In this document: positions 34,801-45,496 of the stretch, piece after piece
Layout of the letters: each line of letters begins with the position of its first letter
Numbering within the stretch: position 1 is the first letter of the stretch
Position numbers and translations under genes: made by a program
Assembly (NCBI GenBank): GCA_013365365.1
Contig: JABVXU010000267.1
Coordinates: 1 to 64,000, forward strand
Length of the DNA: 64,000 nt
Reading direction: 5' to 3'
DNA from: Cruorifilaria tuberocauda
Taxonomy: Eukaryota; Nematoda; Chromadorea; Rhabditida; Onchocercidae
The notes under the pieces: generated by a model
What the model saw: the letters and a program-made list of their open reading frames with translations, nothing else
Databases searched by the model: none
Told to the model about the DNA's origin: nothing

Positions 34801-37353
34801 GTCGCATGAAATGCATTTTGTAATGTCAATTTCAGTTTCAGAATTTTCATTTTTTTCAAATAGAATATGTTTGTTGTTTAAGGAAAGATAAAGATGGTAA
34901 TTTATCAATTAAATTCGCCGATGATATAGACCCATTTGGAAAAGCAGCCTGGATGTTGTCTCCCATTCGTAAAGTTCTAGATGTTGTGCAAAAAGACGGG
35001 TACTGATTTCCTATAATCTTTCTGTTAATATGGTTTTTTGTTAATTTCAAACAGACTAAGATTTAGACGTTTAAGACTAACACTTCATCTATGTGTATAT
35101 CGAATTAACCATCAGAATTTTCGGATGTATAATTTTAGTCATTTTCAATCATTTGTTTATAGTTATTTATTCCATGATAATTATGTACTGCTTGATAAAA
35201 GCATAGTACAGAATCTCTCAGAGGTTGAAAGCACTAATTTAATTGTGCCATAACTTTCTTTTTCATTATTTTGTGATATTTCGCTATTATAAATAACAGA
35301 AAGCTAGATTTACTGCAGTACCTTATTGTGTTTTTAGTGTCACTTGTCATAACAAAAAACACCTTTTGATCAAGAATAATCAAGGTTTTTTAGAAAATCA
35401 ACTGCGCATGACCTTGTGATAGTGCGGCTGTCATTGTTTTGGACTTTATTAGTTATGATGGAAAGACCTACTTTATACTATGCTTTTGCCACACCTGGTG
35501 AAATTTTTATCCGTTTAGCAGAAATTTTCATATTGGGTAAGCATTGCATTTATTGCAAAATTTCTTATAAATAATTGTTTTGCAATGCTGTTTGATTTTT
35601 CATTGTACCCCATCCATTAGAATTTTTACAGCTTATTTTATATTTTTCTTTCATATGTTTAGTCAGTTGGAATTTAATTAGTTTAATTATAAATTATAAC
35701 GCTAATTTTGGGTGCTAGTTTAATAGTGTCATAAAATCATCAAGTCATTGTACAGTCAAAATCAAGAAGAACAAACATTCACCTTGTTTTGCCTTGATTT
35801 CCTTTCCTTTTAGTCATTGGAAGAGGTCCGTAAGTGTTACAGATTTATGTATGTAGCATGTGATATATCAATTTTTCCATCCATTTTTCCTCACTTTTTA
35901 TTCTAGTTCTCATTTGTTGTCTGATAAATCATTTCCTGAAATTAGAAAATTATCTGATCTTTCTGCTGCATAAGATCCGTGAGATCTGTTCATCTATAAA
36001 TTACTTTCTTTTATAAGAGTAAATAATGATGTAGATTGATTTTGATTCGGAATTAGTTGTTTCTCCCTTGCTCCATTTTTTAGGTCCAGAAATTTTCAAA
36101 GATAAATATGTTTCTCAATGTCTAAGTCGATTTTTGCATGATTATTTGGAACCGAAAGCTCGTAATGGACTACTCAACTTGGCATTAAAAGAACCTATTG
36201 CTGGGTTGGATGCATTTGGACCGTTGTAAGTTGTTCTTGACTTATTAGAATGCATCAAAAATTTGAACTTCACAAACTATTATTCTGATGCATTTCTTGC
36301 ATAATTTTCGGCAACTTTTTTTGCAGTTATGAAGATCTTCTTCACCATTTCGAAGAATTTTCGGTGGGCGACGAAAATTTCACATTGTTCATCTTACTCG
36401 GTGCCTATGCCAATCAACGTCCTTTGGATGGTTTATTTATGAAGTGTGCTGTTTGGGCATCTGATAGAAACATTGTTCGCCAGATGGTCTTAAAAAAAGA
36501 TTCTGGGGTAATTTGTTTTATAATTTTAATGGAAGATTTTAGATTCTCTGGTTTATTCTTTTAAAGTTATTTAACCTCTATTGTCAGATTGACAATTTGA
36601 ATTATTTTTTTCAAATCCATTACACATGTTAGAAAAGTTAATTTTGAACAATTTAATCACTTTTCAATTGTGAGCATGCTTTCCCCCTTCCAATGATGAA
36701 GGTTTATCAAGAAGATTGTAAGAGTACTTATTGCACTTGTTTAGTATTACTGAAAATCTCAATTTTATTTTATTGTCTGAGTCAAGTATAATTGCTAGCT
36801 TCCTGGTTTAGCATTCTTTTGATAACACTGCATTAATTACATGTTCTGATTTCTTAGTGTTCTGCCCCTCGTAAAGGCATATTTTATTAATTAAAAAGGA
36901 ACCATATTCTCTTGCAGGATTTTTTATTGAATTTGGTAACAGATCGTCAAATAAACGATGATGGAATTACTGAAAGCAAATATTTTACGCACTTTAGAAA
37001 GTTGCTTCTTAGCTATGCTGCAGCAATTCGAGGTGATATTATTACCAAAAATCGTAATGAGCTTATATACGAAATCGCATCATCTCAGTTGGAATATTAC
37101 ATTCAGTGGCTTATGAAAAGAAATATTCATGAAAAGACTGCAAGTTTTTTTTTATTATATAATATTACTTTTTTAAATGAATTATTTGCCAACATTGCTG
37201 TTACCCTGTAATAGTAATTTGTCTGGATATTTCTCTTCGGATGTAAAATAATACTTCGCAATTCAGGATATGGAAATAATGAAGCAGTATGATACTTTGG
37301 TACTTACACTTCGACAGTCTTTAGCCGGTCATTTAGATTTACAATTGGATTAA
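31833..37353 (+). CDS. RPAP1: RNA polymerase II-associated protein 1 (RPAP1)
   Basis: Fifteen exons (31833-31904, 32356-32508, 32712-32827, 32952-33049, 33173-33316, 33444-33518, 33872-34059, 34374-34477, 34712-34792, 34883-34999, 35394-35536, 36084-36225, 36327-36507, 36918-37139, 37267-37353) close to 640 aa. The N-terminus (RPGTNDTEEDLLQMQ) matches the RPAP1 start. The LQRIEKMSKQDIEKAKQEI...FDPKLLDFLRNR block is the conserved RPAP1_N motif. YEDLLHHFEEFSVGDENF with LGAYANQRPLDG matches the C-terminal block. Known role: assembly and nuclear import of Pol II and coupling to Mediator. It is less than half the human length (about 1,390 aa), with the central armadillo-like region missing. Two introns appear to use GC donors (CAG|GCAATG at 32509, ACT|GCAAGT at 37140); for the first, GT at AGT|GTTATG is an alternative. 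The AG immediately before the ATG fits trans-splicing. Confidence 0.85.
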
Positions 37354-37989
37354 ACACATTCCTTATCTGTTTGTAATTCTGTCTCAGTATTTTTGCTCAT
37401 TTTACTTATCATGTGTTCTTAACATTTACATTTCATTGCATCAATAGAAGTGCTATCAAGAGGTCGTACAGAGTTTAAGTCAAGCAATGGCTGCAGCGTT
37501 GAAATTCTGTTAAAAAATTTGGATTTTGATTCTGCAAATATGTGTTTATCAAAGTTGAATGTGTAATTAATTAAAATGCTGTTGGTTATAAATTATAAGT
37601 TGATTTGCCGAAATATTTTTTTAGTTGCAATCATGAAGTTATACACAATCCAATGTTGCTAACTTTGTTGATGTTGTTATCTCATGTTAACATGCTCCTT
37701 AATTTTGAAAAACGGTATATATCTCGAGCTTAATTTCATTATGAATTTGTTTTATTCTTCCGCCTTTCTCTAGATCCGATGCTCACCGAGATTGTTTCTT
37801 CTATTTTTTATTTCCTTTAAATTGTAAAAATGTCGGTTCGGTTACAGCTATGAATTCTTTTTTGTCTCACCTGTATTCAATAATCAAAACCAAAATGCAG
37901 ATTTTGAGTAATTACTACTTCATTTATAATAAATTAATAATGAGAGAAGTATGGTATTGTTACAATTTGTGCTAGAGAACGGTTGAATA
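37354..37989. other. intergenic, RPAP1 to szy-2
   Basis: 636 bp between two same-strand genes. A short coding-like stretch at about 37450-37513 (reads CYQEVVQSLSQAMAAALKFC, then stop) follows an AG acceptor but has no upstream donor in phase. It may be a decayed or alternative 3' exon of RPAP1. No other feature was seen. Confidence 0.4.
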
Positions 37990-39511
37990 ATGGTGAAAAG
38001 TGCTATGACTTCACTTTCACATGCTGCTTCCAGCGGAAGCGTTCCAAGTGATTCTTCATCAAAGAGTACGACAACTATAAGGTAACCAATTCAAATAACC
38101 CATAGCAGAAAATTTTTTCGATTATGCATTTAAATGCACGCAATGCAAGCTAGCAATTGGTTAATTAAGTGGAAGAAATTATTCGATACGGATAGATATT
38201 TCAGAATACGATTGTTGGTTAGTTTACTCGTGTTGGTAACGATGGGTTCCATATGTCAGTTTTGTCAAATATTGTGCATGGAAAGCGGTACTTCCAAAAT
38301 TGCTGGTCTCCTGATTTTGTTTACCGCATTTTTTGGACATGTTTGGATGAGTATACATTCATGTGCTTTAACAAGGTTCACATATCACAAAATTTGATTA
38401 AAGAAAAGAATTGAATCTTTTATTGAATTAGACTGCTAATCCCTGGTAATCCAAAAATCAGAATTCAAAAAATTTGTTTTGCAAAATTTAACTGTTTTCT
38501 GTTTCGTTGCATAAGCATATCAGATTTGTAGTTGTGATAACATATACAAATCAATTAACATTACTCATGTAAAGTTTTATTCTGTTCATTCTTTAAAAAT
38601 TTGATTAAGAAAAAAAATATTAAAAAGACAAATTTCAGAGCCCGAAAAGCTTTTTTCGATGAAGCAAATGTATTGGAAACATATCAGCCGCGAGCAAGAA
38701 CAATGGGACATTTATTTTGTGTATGTTCCTACCATTTCATATAATAAATGATGAATATTTTCTGCTTATCATTACTAAAACATGTGAGATTTGAGTAAAT
38801 TTTTAGTTGAGAGAATTCATTGATAATGATGATTCACTGGTATTAATGTAGTATTTCTGAACTGTATTTCATTTTTTTTTTGATTTGAAATCAAATCCCA
38901 TCAGTGACCAAACTTCTTACATTTCATTGCATCAAATTATGTTACCTGTAGCCAGAACCACCAACACCAGCACCAACCGTGAAATTTACCGAAGTTGAGG
39001 ATGAAAACAAACAGAAACGCTCTACTGAGGAAAATGCTGCATTTAATGCTATGCGTGATTCGGTTTGTTCATTTTACATTTTACAAAGATTTCATGATAC
39101 TTGAGGAAAGATTTCCAATCATATTATCGATTATAAAGACTTTTTTCTTTTTTATTTTGCAAATTTATTTTTCTTTAATATAATTTAGAAATTTCTAAGT
39201 ATCCCAGACTTTTCGACTTTTTTGTCTTCCTAAGGAGCGTGGAAAGTAACACAAATGAATATAAATTCTCAATTATTTTATAGCATTATGCAAATATGTT
39301 TGAATATGCTATGAAAATGCAAAAGGAAATGCAAGCGATGGAAAAAAAAGATAATCAACCTGAATCATCAAGTTCATCATCGGCTCAAACATCTACAACA
39401 CAACGTTCACAATCAACTGATCAACCACAATCAATGATTGATTCATCATCACAAAAGCAAAATTCATCCAATAAATCATCACTACAAAAAGATAATGAAG
39501 CGCTTATTTGA
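37990..39511 (+). CDS. szy-2: protein phosphatase 1 inhibitor-2 homologue
   Basis: Four exons (37990-38081, 38639-38720, 38952-39062, 39284-39511) give 170 aa. The diagnostic inhibitor-2 blocks are visible: FDEANVLETYQPRARTMG followed by PEPPTPAP matches the human WDEMNILATYHPA...DEPSTPY segment, which includes the GSK3 site region. HYANMFEYAMKMQKEM matches the HYNE helix that enters the PP1 active site. Near the N-terminus KSAMTSL fits the KGILK PP1-binding element. The tail (about aa 115-170) is Ser/Gln-rich and disordered, like that of other I-2 proteins. Role: binds and inhibits PP1, with mitotic and centrosomal functions; szy-2 is the C. elegans gene. No extra domains. Intron 1 (38082-38638) contains an unrelated membrane-protein ORF. 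Confidence 0.85.
38134..38397 (+). CDS. putative 87-aa two-TM protein inside szy-2 intron 1
   Basis: Uninterrupted 87-codon frame on the same strand as szy-2 and wholly inside its first intron. The protein has a basic amphipathic N-terminus (WLIKWKKLFDTDRYFRIR), then two strong hydrophobic helices at about aa 27-50 and 55-77. Composition is visibly less AT-rich than the flanking intron, which argues for coding. I recognise no family. An AG at about 38107-38108 could be an acceptor, and ATTAAA overlaps the stop as a possible variant poly(A) signal. It could instead be an alternative exon or chance frame. Confidence 0.45.
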   Translation: MHAMQASNWLIKWKKLFDTDRYFRIRLLVSLLVLVTMGSICQFCQILCMESGTSKIAGLLILFTAFFGHVWMSIHSCALTRFTYHKI

Positions 39512-39594
39512 ATCGATTACTAAAATCACTGCTTGATTTAAAATTAAATTAATTAAAATTTTTCTAATGAAAAATTTGATAATTGTTTACCGCA

Positions 39595-39600
39595 AATAAA
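39595..39600 (+). terminator. AATAAA poly(A) signal for szy-2
   Basis: Canonical signal about 85 nt after the szy-2 stop codon. Confidence 0.65.
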
Positions 39601-41130
39601 AATAGTGGAAAATGAAAAAAAAAAAGAGAAATTTATTGCTAGGTTTAATTCGAAAGAACAAAACTAATAATCATTTGAAATTTGAATTTCATTTTGTATT
39701 TTATGAAATAATACAGCTAATCAATCACATTAGCTATTTATCCATTTGTCGTTTTAGTTTATTGATTGAATGATTTTAGGAAATATTTTAATCAATACTC
39801 CATCAAACTTCTTGACTGATCCTTCGTCTTAAATTCTTGAGATTCATCTAATATTTTACAAAAGTTATTTATTTGCAAATCGAATAATTTGGATCGAGCA
39901 TATTATACTGTCATTTCTGAAAAAAAATTTTCAATTTCAGAAAACTGATAATCAAATAAACTACGAATATCTATTTTAAAATAACTATATTCTATCTATA
40001 ATTTTAGTTTATAGGCATAAATAGTTTATTAATAATTTCTTTCATTTTTATTTTTCAATTATTCAAATTATTATTGTTTCTTTGAAAATCTACATGATAA
40101 CTACTTATTATTTTCGTTTCTTGCTTATCACATGAATATTTCAGATTATAGAAAAATTTGGTGCAGAATAGGTTAAAATTTTAAGTAGTTATGAGTAGCT
40201 GATTTTTTTCTTAAGTATCAATGTTAAGTGATTATGGAATTGATAGATTCTCTAACAATGGCTTTAATTAAATTTTATCTTAAGTTTTACTTTTCTACGT
40301 GAAAAATATCATAAATATTTCTGGAAATCAAATATTTTTCAAAGGCAAATTTCTTCTAAACAAATTGTTTCAAATTTCATGTGAGGAATTTAGAAAATGA
40401 AAAAACTGAATGTGATATTCAAGCCGAAGTGGCAATAGCATCACGGTGAGAGATATCACTTATAATTAATTTTAACGTTTGATTATTACGAAAATTATAT
40501 TCTTCTCTCATCAAATAATTCTTTCAAAAATTTCTAGAAAATTAACAAAAACGGTTTTCATTTTAAGTATTTTGTTAATTAGTTGAATTGAGAGAAAACT
40601 TTTCTTGGAAAAAAACAGTTTAAAAAGAAGAGACCAAAGGAGTGATGATGAGTGGTAAGAATTCATCAAATGGAACAAAATATAGCATCATTAATTCGAA
40701 AATCTTACGATAGAAATAAACGTATACAAAACCGTTCATTGAAATGGAAAGTAATTCGCGGGATTAAATTTTCATCTCAAACGGAATAAAATTTGCTTCA
40801 CTGATTCTATCATAGTTGCACACGCGAAGAGGTCGATTCTAGTTGGTAGCTTTGGAGAGGTCTATTAGGGTTATGTAGCGTAACCTTTTAACAGCTTAGG
40901 CAAAATTGTAATCTTGTAATAGCTTGGAAAGAAGGTATTAATTGCACTAAATCGGAATTCTCATTTTGAAACACCGTTGAAGATGCTTGAAATATGTTCA
41001 CATTCACTTTCTGTAATCCTGCTAATATAACTATGAAAAATAATGGACTTGTGCAGAATTGTTGAGTTTCTTCATTTCTTGTATTGTTTTATTTCAAGGA
41101 ACTAAAATGACTCAATGATTATTTGCTGAG
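39601..41130. other. intergenic, szy-2 to mvb-12
   Basis: Mostly AT-rich and featureless. It contains a coding-like fragment at about 40394-40448 (reads NEKTECDIQAEVAIASR, with GTGAGA as donor) and the decayed kinase-like stretch listed separately. These may belong to one dead gene. Confidence 0.5.
40640..41000 (+). pseudogene. possible kinase pseudogene remnant
   Basis: An open stretch starting near 40671 reads MEQNIASLIRKSYDRNKR and then LKWKVIRGI. About 100 bp further, near 40848-40880, another frame reads LVGSFGEVY followed directly by an in-frame TAG. W-K-V-I-x-x-I followed by G-S-F-G-E-V-Y is the usual start of a protein kinase domain (strand 1 plus glycine loop). The downstream sequence in that frame is broken by several stops. 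Either an intron separates the parts or they are out of register. The similarity is short, so this is suggestive only. Confidence 0.35.
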
Positions 41131-43879
41131 ATGAGCGAGATGTTAATGACGCGTTCCTCAGATATGGATGAAGAAAATAATATCAATCCCATCACTTCTG
41201 TGATTATCATTGCTGATAAAAATCGATGTCCACGTGGATTCAGTCCGGTATATGAGTTACATATCTTCAAAATTCATCATTTCTAACTCATGTATTTTAA
41301 ATTAAATGCAAATGTGAATAATGATTCATATATTGGTTATGTTAACTTTGTAATAACAGAATTAGTTCTGATGAAGTTTTAAAACTAATTTAGTGGTCAG
41401 CATAGGTTACATTGAGCAAAACTTCCGTACATATTAACATTTTACTGTATATTTTTGTTTTTAACTTTCTCGCATTTAATTTGTATTATTTTTGCTCAAT
41501 TTGGTTTCAGATTACAAAAACGTTTGACGAACAGAGTGATGCCGATTTATGGAGAGAAAGCTCATTCACATTTTTCAGTCGACCTGTCCGATACCTGGCA
41601 GTCAGCCGAGAAGCTCCTCAAAATACAGTATGTTTCAAGTCATGGGAATCCCAACACAACACAATGTTACATTAATTACGATGTAGGTAGAATCACTTGT
41701 AGGAATTGACATTCGGCTTCATTTTTGTTTTTTGCCAGCGGTAATTCTTGAAAAATCTGCTTTATTTTCCTAAAAGTTGATTTGGTATGGATTTCTTAAT
41801 TTCTTTTTATTCGAAGTTTTATATTTACATTATGAAATAGTATGTGCTTTTATCTGATATACCATAAATGGGTAAAGTACTGATGCTCTTTTTTTAGGTT
41901 GGTACACATGTTGTAACTGACTTATGTGTCGTAAAGGACTCAGATCCGATTCCTATGGGTTTTATTGCTATAGATTACACTGCGGACTCAAGTAAGTTAA
42001 TAGTATTGAGTTCATCACCTTTAGTTTTGTTCGATTTCTTTCAGAGGTATAATAGATTCTTAAAATAGTTTTCACTTTGTCATTGTTATTATCGGAGTGT
42101 GGATCCTTTTACTTCTAAGTAAATAATTTGTTAATACTCTGTCTCTTTTTTGAATTTCTTTGCAATGAAAGAAGAAGCTTTCTCAAATGGTTTATAACAG
42201 CTAAGGTTGCTTCTTCCGCGAATACTTTCCACAGTGATTAATCTTTACTTTAGAAATATTGCGTTAACAAAAAATTTGTTTCTTTTATTTCGATTCGTCA
42301 AATTCCAGAGGAAAAAGCTTTGCGCAAAAAATATCTTTGTGTGCGTACGGTGGCTCGAGACGCTGTTGTTGATGCCGTTGGAGAAATTGTTTTATTAAGT
42401 AAGATGAGAAAGCCACTCAAGAACTATTCATCTGCTGGGTTTGTGTAATCTTTAATTATCATTTCTCTGATTTTGAAAATACTGTTTAAAATTAGCTCTA
42501 AAATTATACTGAATAATATAGCTCATTAATAAATATTTATTCACACAATATTCTTGATCATGTTCTTTGTAACTTAAACTCAGCGACTATTCAAAAAATA
42601 TTCGCTGAGTTTTCATTAAAGCCTGTATTAAGTTTATTATTGGTATTCGAAAACTTTCAAAGCCGAAGTTACTTTTTGGGATATACTTTATCGTTAAAAA
42701 TTTTTAGGAAGAGTCTTTTTCAAGTTAAAATTTAACTAATAATATAATGGTGTAACTCCACAAATAATTTCAAATTTTGTAAATTTTGTAAGCGATATAA
42801 ATTCCTCATTCGGTCTAATTTAATAATCTATTTAGAAGAAAATTCCATTTCCTTGGTAATTTCTTTCAATATAGATCATGTGAAATGATATTTGAAAATC
42901 CTTATTTTCTATTTTATTTCAGTGAAGTAGATGGTGTCCTGATATGCTTCAAGCACATTGTAATCCCATCATCATTCGGCGTTGCAATACCTCGTAGCAG
43001 ATCGTAAGTTATTATCAGTTTGATTTTTTCTTTTAAATATCTATTAACAGCTTCAAAGTTCGAAGAGTTCAATTCTTTCAAAATAATTTTGTTGTAAATA
43101 AGAAGACTGAATTTAGCTTCGGTTGGGAATTATCTGTTATCATCTCTGTTGTAGCGTTTTTTTCAGTTCCCTCTTCTGTTGACTTTTTAACCTTCACCAC
43201 TTTTAATTTAGATTGTTTTATAAAATTTTAAATCACAAGATAATGTTACTTGCAGCACAACTTCGGTATTATATCCATCCATTGGAACTAATGATTTTCG
43301 ACATTCTAGTCCTTCACTGGACAAAACAAAGACTAGCATTACAACAAATGCCTTAACTATAAAAGCGGGTGTGAAACGAGGTGTGGAGGATGTTCCCTTC
43401 AAATTGAATCCTAAGGTGGAGAGTAATATCGCTAGAAATAAGGTAAGATATTTGTAATGGTAAAAATTCAAGTTTCTTTTCTAAAGAGAAAAGTGTTCGA
43501 ATATTTTTTTGTATTATTTTTTTAATCCAATTTTTGGATTGGCTTTCCTATGATTTACAAATTTCACAGTAAAAATATCTGTTCCTTCTGATTAAGGTGA
43601 AGCGATACACTTAGTTTGACAGATAATCTTCTGGCATATGTGTTATTCCTGAACTTTACAATTGTATGCAAAATAAGGTAAAAGACATAATGGGAGACTG
43701 TATTGTTATATTAATTCTATTTTAAACTGAATGCTTGAATTCCACCACTACTCCTGAATATAGCCATCTTGTTTTAGTTGGAGATGCTACCGGAATTAAA
43801 GAAATGTGATTTTGAACAATTGGATCGTGATTACGGTTATTGCTTTACGCTGGAAAGGGCAATGCTTTCTAATTCCTGA
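41131..43879 (+). CDS. mvb-12: ESCRT-I subunit MVB12
   Basis: Seven exons (41131-41247, 41511-41627, 41898-41991, 42309-42438, 42923-43003, 43256-43442, 43778-43879) close exactly to 275 aa. The MABP domain spans about aa 20-165: PITSVIIIADKNRCPRGFSP, DADLWRESSFTF...RYLAVSR, then DLCVVKDSDPIPMGF and ALRKKYLCVRTVARDA, the three-fold repeat of the MVB12-associated beta-prism. The C-terminal UMA motif is also present (GVEDVPFKLNPK ... RDYGYCFTLERAM). Role: membrane-binding and stabilising subunit of ESCRT-I in sorting ubiquitinated cargo into multivesicular bodies. An AG directly before the ATG (41129-41130) may be a trans-splice acceptor. The stop TGA is followed 6 nt later, in the same frame, by another start codon. 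Confidence 0.9.
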
Positions 43880-43885
43880 TTCGTA

Positions 43886-44389
43886 ATGGTGTGGCTTCTG
43901 TACGCTGTTTTTGTATGTTGTATGCTGTTATCAATTTCACTACTATTTGTTTTTCTTATCATAAAAATTATGGAAGGAGAAACTGGTCGGTAAATATATC
44001 TATTACGATTATATTTAATTTCACTAAAGATTTGTGCCATATAAAATTATTTATGAAAAGGATTGCGCATCATGTTTGAATAGGAAATTCGAAGCCTCCT
44101 TGGCCTATTGTTTTTATGGCTTTTTTTCGCTTGATTTAGATCCTTGAATTCTGGAATCACTTGTAAGATTACTGGTTTGCCCCGAAAATTGGTAGAAGTC
44201 ATTATTATGGTAGCCTGTACTGCTTTAATATCGCGCTTTACGAGTTATGTAGTGGTAATTTATTTGAATTCCTGCTTGAGACATTTTTATTCTAAGTAAA
44301 TTTGAACTTAATAGCTTATGGTTCACTTTCTGGCTTATTTTGTATTGCTAATTGATTTTCGTAAATAGGCGTTTTTGGTTCAGTCTTAA
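43886..44389 (+). CDS. 79-aa two-TM protein ORF directly after mvb-12
   Basis: Three exons (43886-43989, 44140-44254, 44369-44389) with matching phases (2, then 0) give 79 aa. The first exon encodes a long hydrophobic helix (WLLYAVFVCCMLLSISLLFV...). The second has a short polar stretch with KITGLPRK and a second helix (VEVIIMVACTALI). The last adds AFLVQS and a stop that overlaps AATAAA at 44388-44393. The start lies 6 nt after the mvb-12 stop and in the same frame, so the reading frame is open from mvb-12 through the TGA. Possible readings are a second cistron, a C-terminal membrane extension made by stop readthrough, or a spliced 3'UTR. I recognise no family. Confidence 0.6.
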
Positions 44390-44393
44390 TAAA
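44388..44393 (+). terminator. AATAAA poly(A) signal for the mvb-12 unit
   Basis: Canonical signal overlapping the stop of the 79-aa ORF. I saw no AATAAA nearer the mvb-12 stop, so the mvb-12 transcript probably runs to here. Confidence 0.6.
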
Positions 44394-45496
44394 ATTTCAA
44401 CATTCTTATTACTATATTTGAGGTTTCTATCAATTATGGGTTATGGGAGCTTTACTATCGATTTGCTTCTTAGCACTGTATAGAAAGTTAAGGTTTTTAA
44501 CTCAATGAAAGAATGATATTTTGCAACAAATGCGGATAATATGATTGAGAGTTGAAATTAATGAAAAAATGAAGGATTGACTGTTACTTTCATTTAATTG
44601 TATAGTATCAAACGTTAGTAGAAATTATGTTTTACATTTATACTTTGGAATTACTGTTTATGTAACTTATTTCTATCGTTATGCATTTCCTGTATAATCT
44701 TTCGAAGATTTTATATTTTCCTCTTTTCCGGATTTTCCTGTTTTTATTTGGCTTTCTGTGAACTTATTTTTGGGAAAACTTGTGTACATAAGGATTAAGA
44801 GAAATTTTAAATTTAAAACTATTTCATTGCGAGCACTTCACTGCTCATAATTGATGTTCTATCTTTTGAAAGAAAAGAGTTCATTTTAAAGTTTCTGGGA
44901 CAGACAACTGCCTCAGTAATGAGATCAACTTTTGAACTGCGACTATGAAATTAGTTTGGATTACCGTTTTATATCTTTCGAAGTAAAAAGAAAATACCAC
45001 TGAAATGAAAAAAATTGAAAGGAATTTTGTGGTCTTCTCAGTTCTACTCAGAAGTTTAGTTTGGCTCTCTTAATTTCTAAATGGGAGATTTGACTCTTCA
45101 TTTGTTCCATATTTGTATGATGGGTCATATGATTGGAAATTCTGCAGAGGAAAATGAAGATCCCTGAAGATTTTCCACCTTCGGCAACACTTCAAATTTG
45201 CAGCATAAAATACCAGCAGGATGCTATAGTGGAAATTTTAATGGTGAAGTTTCAGGGCGTCATTGATAAGTTTGAGAATTTATAGCTGTGATGTTTGATA
45301 AGTCTACTGAAGTATTGTATTTCGTGAGTCTGGTGATAATTTCAGTATCTGAATGTAATCATTAAATTAATTTTATTCAAAGCTTATTCTAGACAAATAG
45401 ATTTATTACATAAATTTTGATTCACTGTTTTATTCACAACTATAAAACGTTAGGGTGATTTATAAAGTGTATATTGAAGCTTTTGAGTATGATTAA
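44394..45496. other. intergenic, convergent mvb-12 unit / SH2 gene
   Basis: AT-rich spacer. A 43-codon frame at 45154-45285 (listed separately) is the only coding-like stretch. Confidence 0.5.
45154..45285 (+). CDS. short coding-like ORF or orphan exon
   Basis: 43-codon frame (starts MKIPEDFPPSATLQICS) preceded by a TTCTGCAG acceptor 8 nt upstream. Its G+C and codon use look more coding than the neighbouring DNA. The phase would allow splicing from exon 2 of the small membrane ORF upstream, but the poly(A) signal lies between them. No family was recognised; it may be a relic. Confidence 0.25.
   Translation: MKIPEDFPPSATLQICSIKYQQDAIVEILMVKFQGVIDKFENL

Noticed and set aside
37450..37513. Coding-like stretch ending KFC-stop after RPAP1
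   Set aside because: It follows an AG acceptor, but the RPAP1 last exon stops before it without a donor, so no consistent model includes it.
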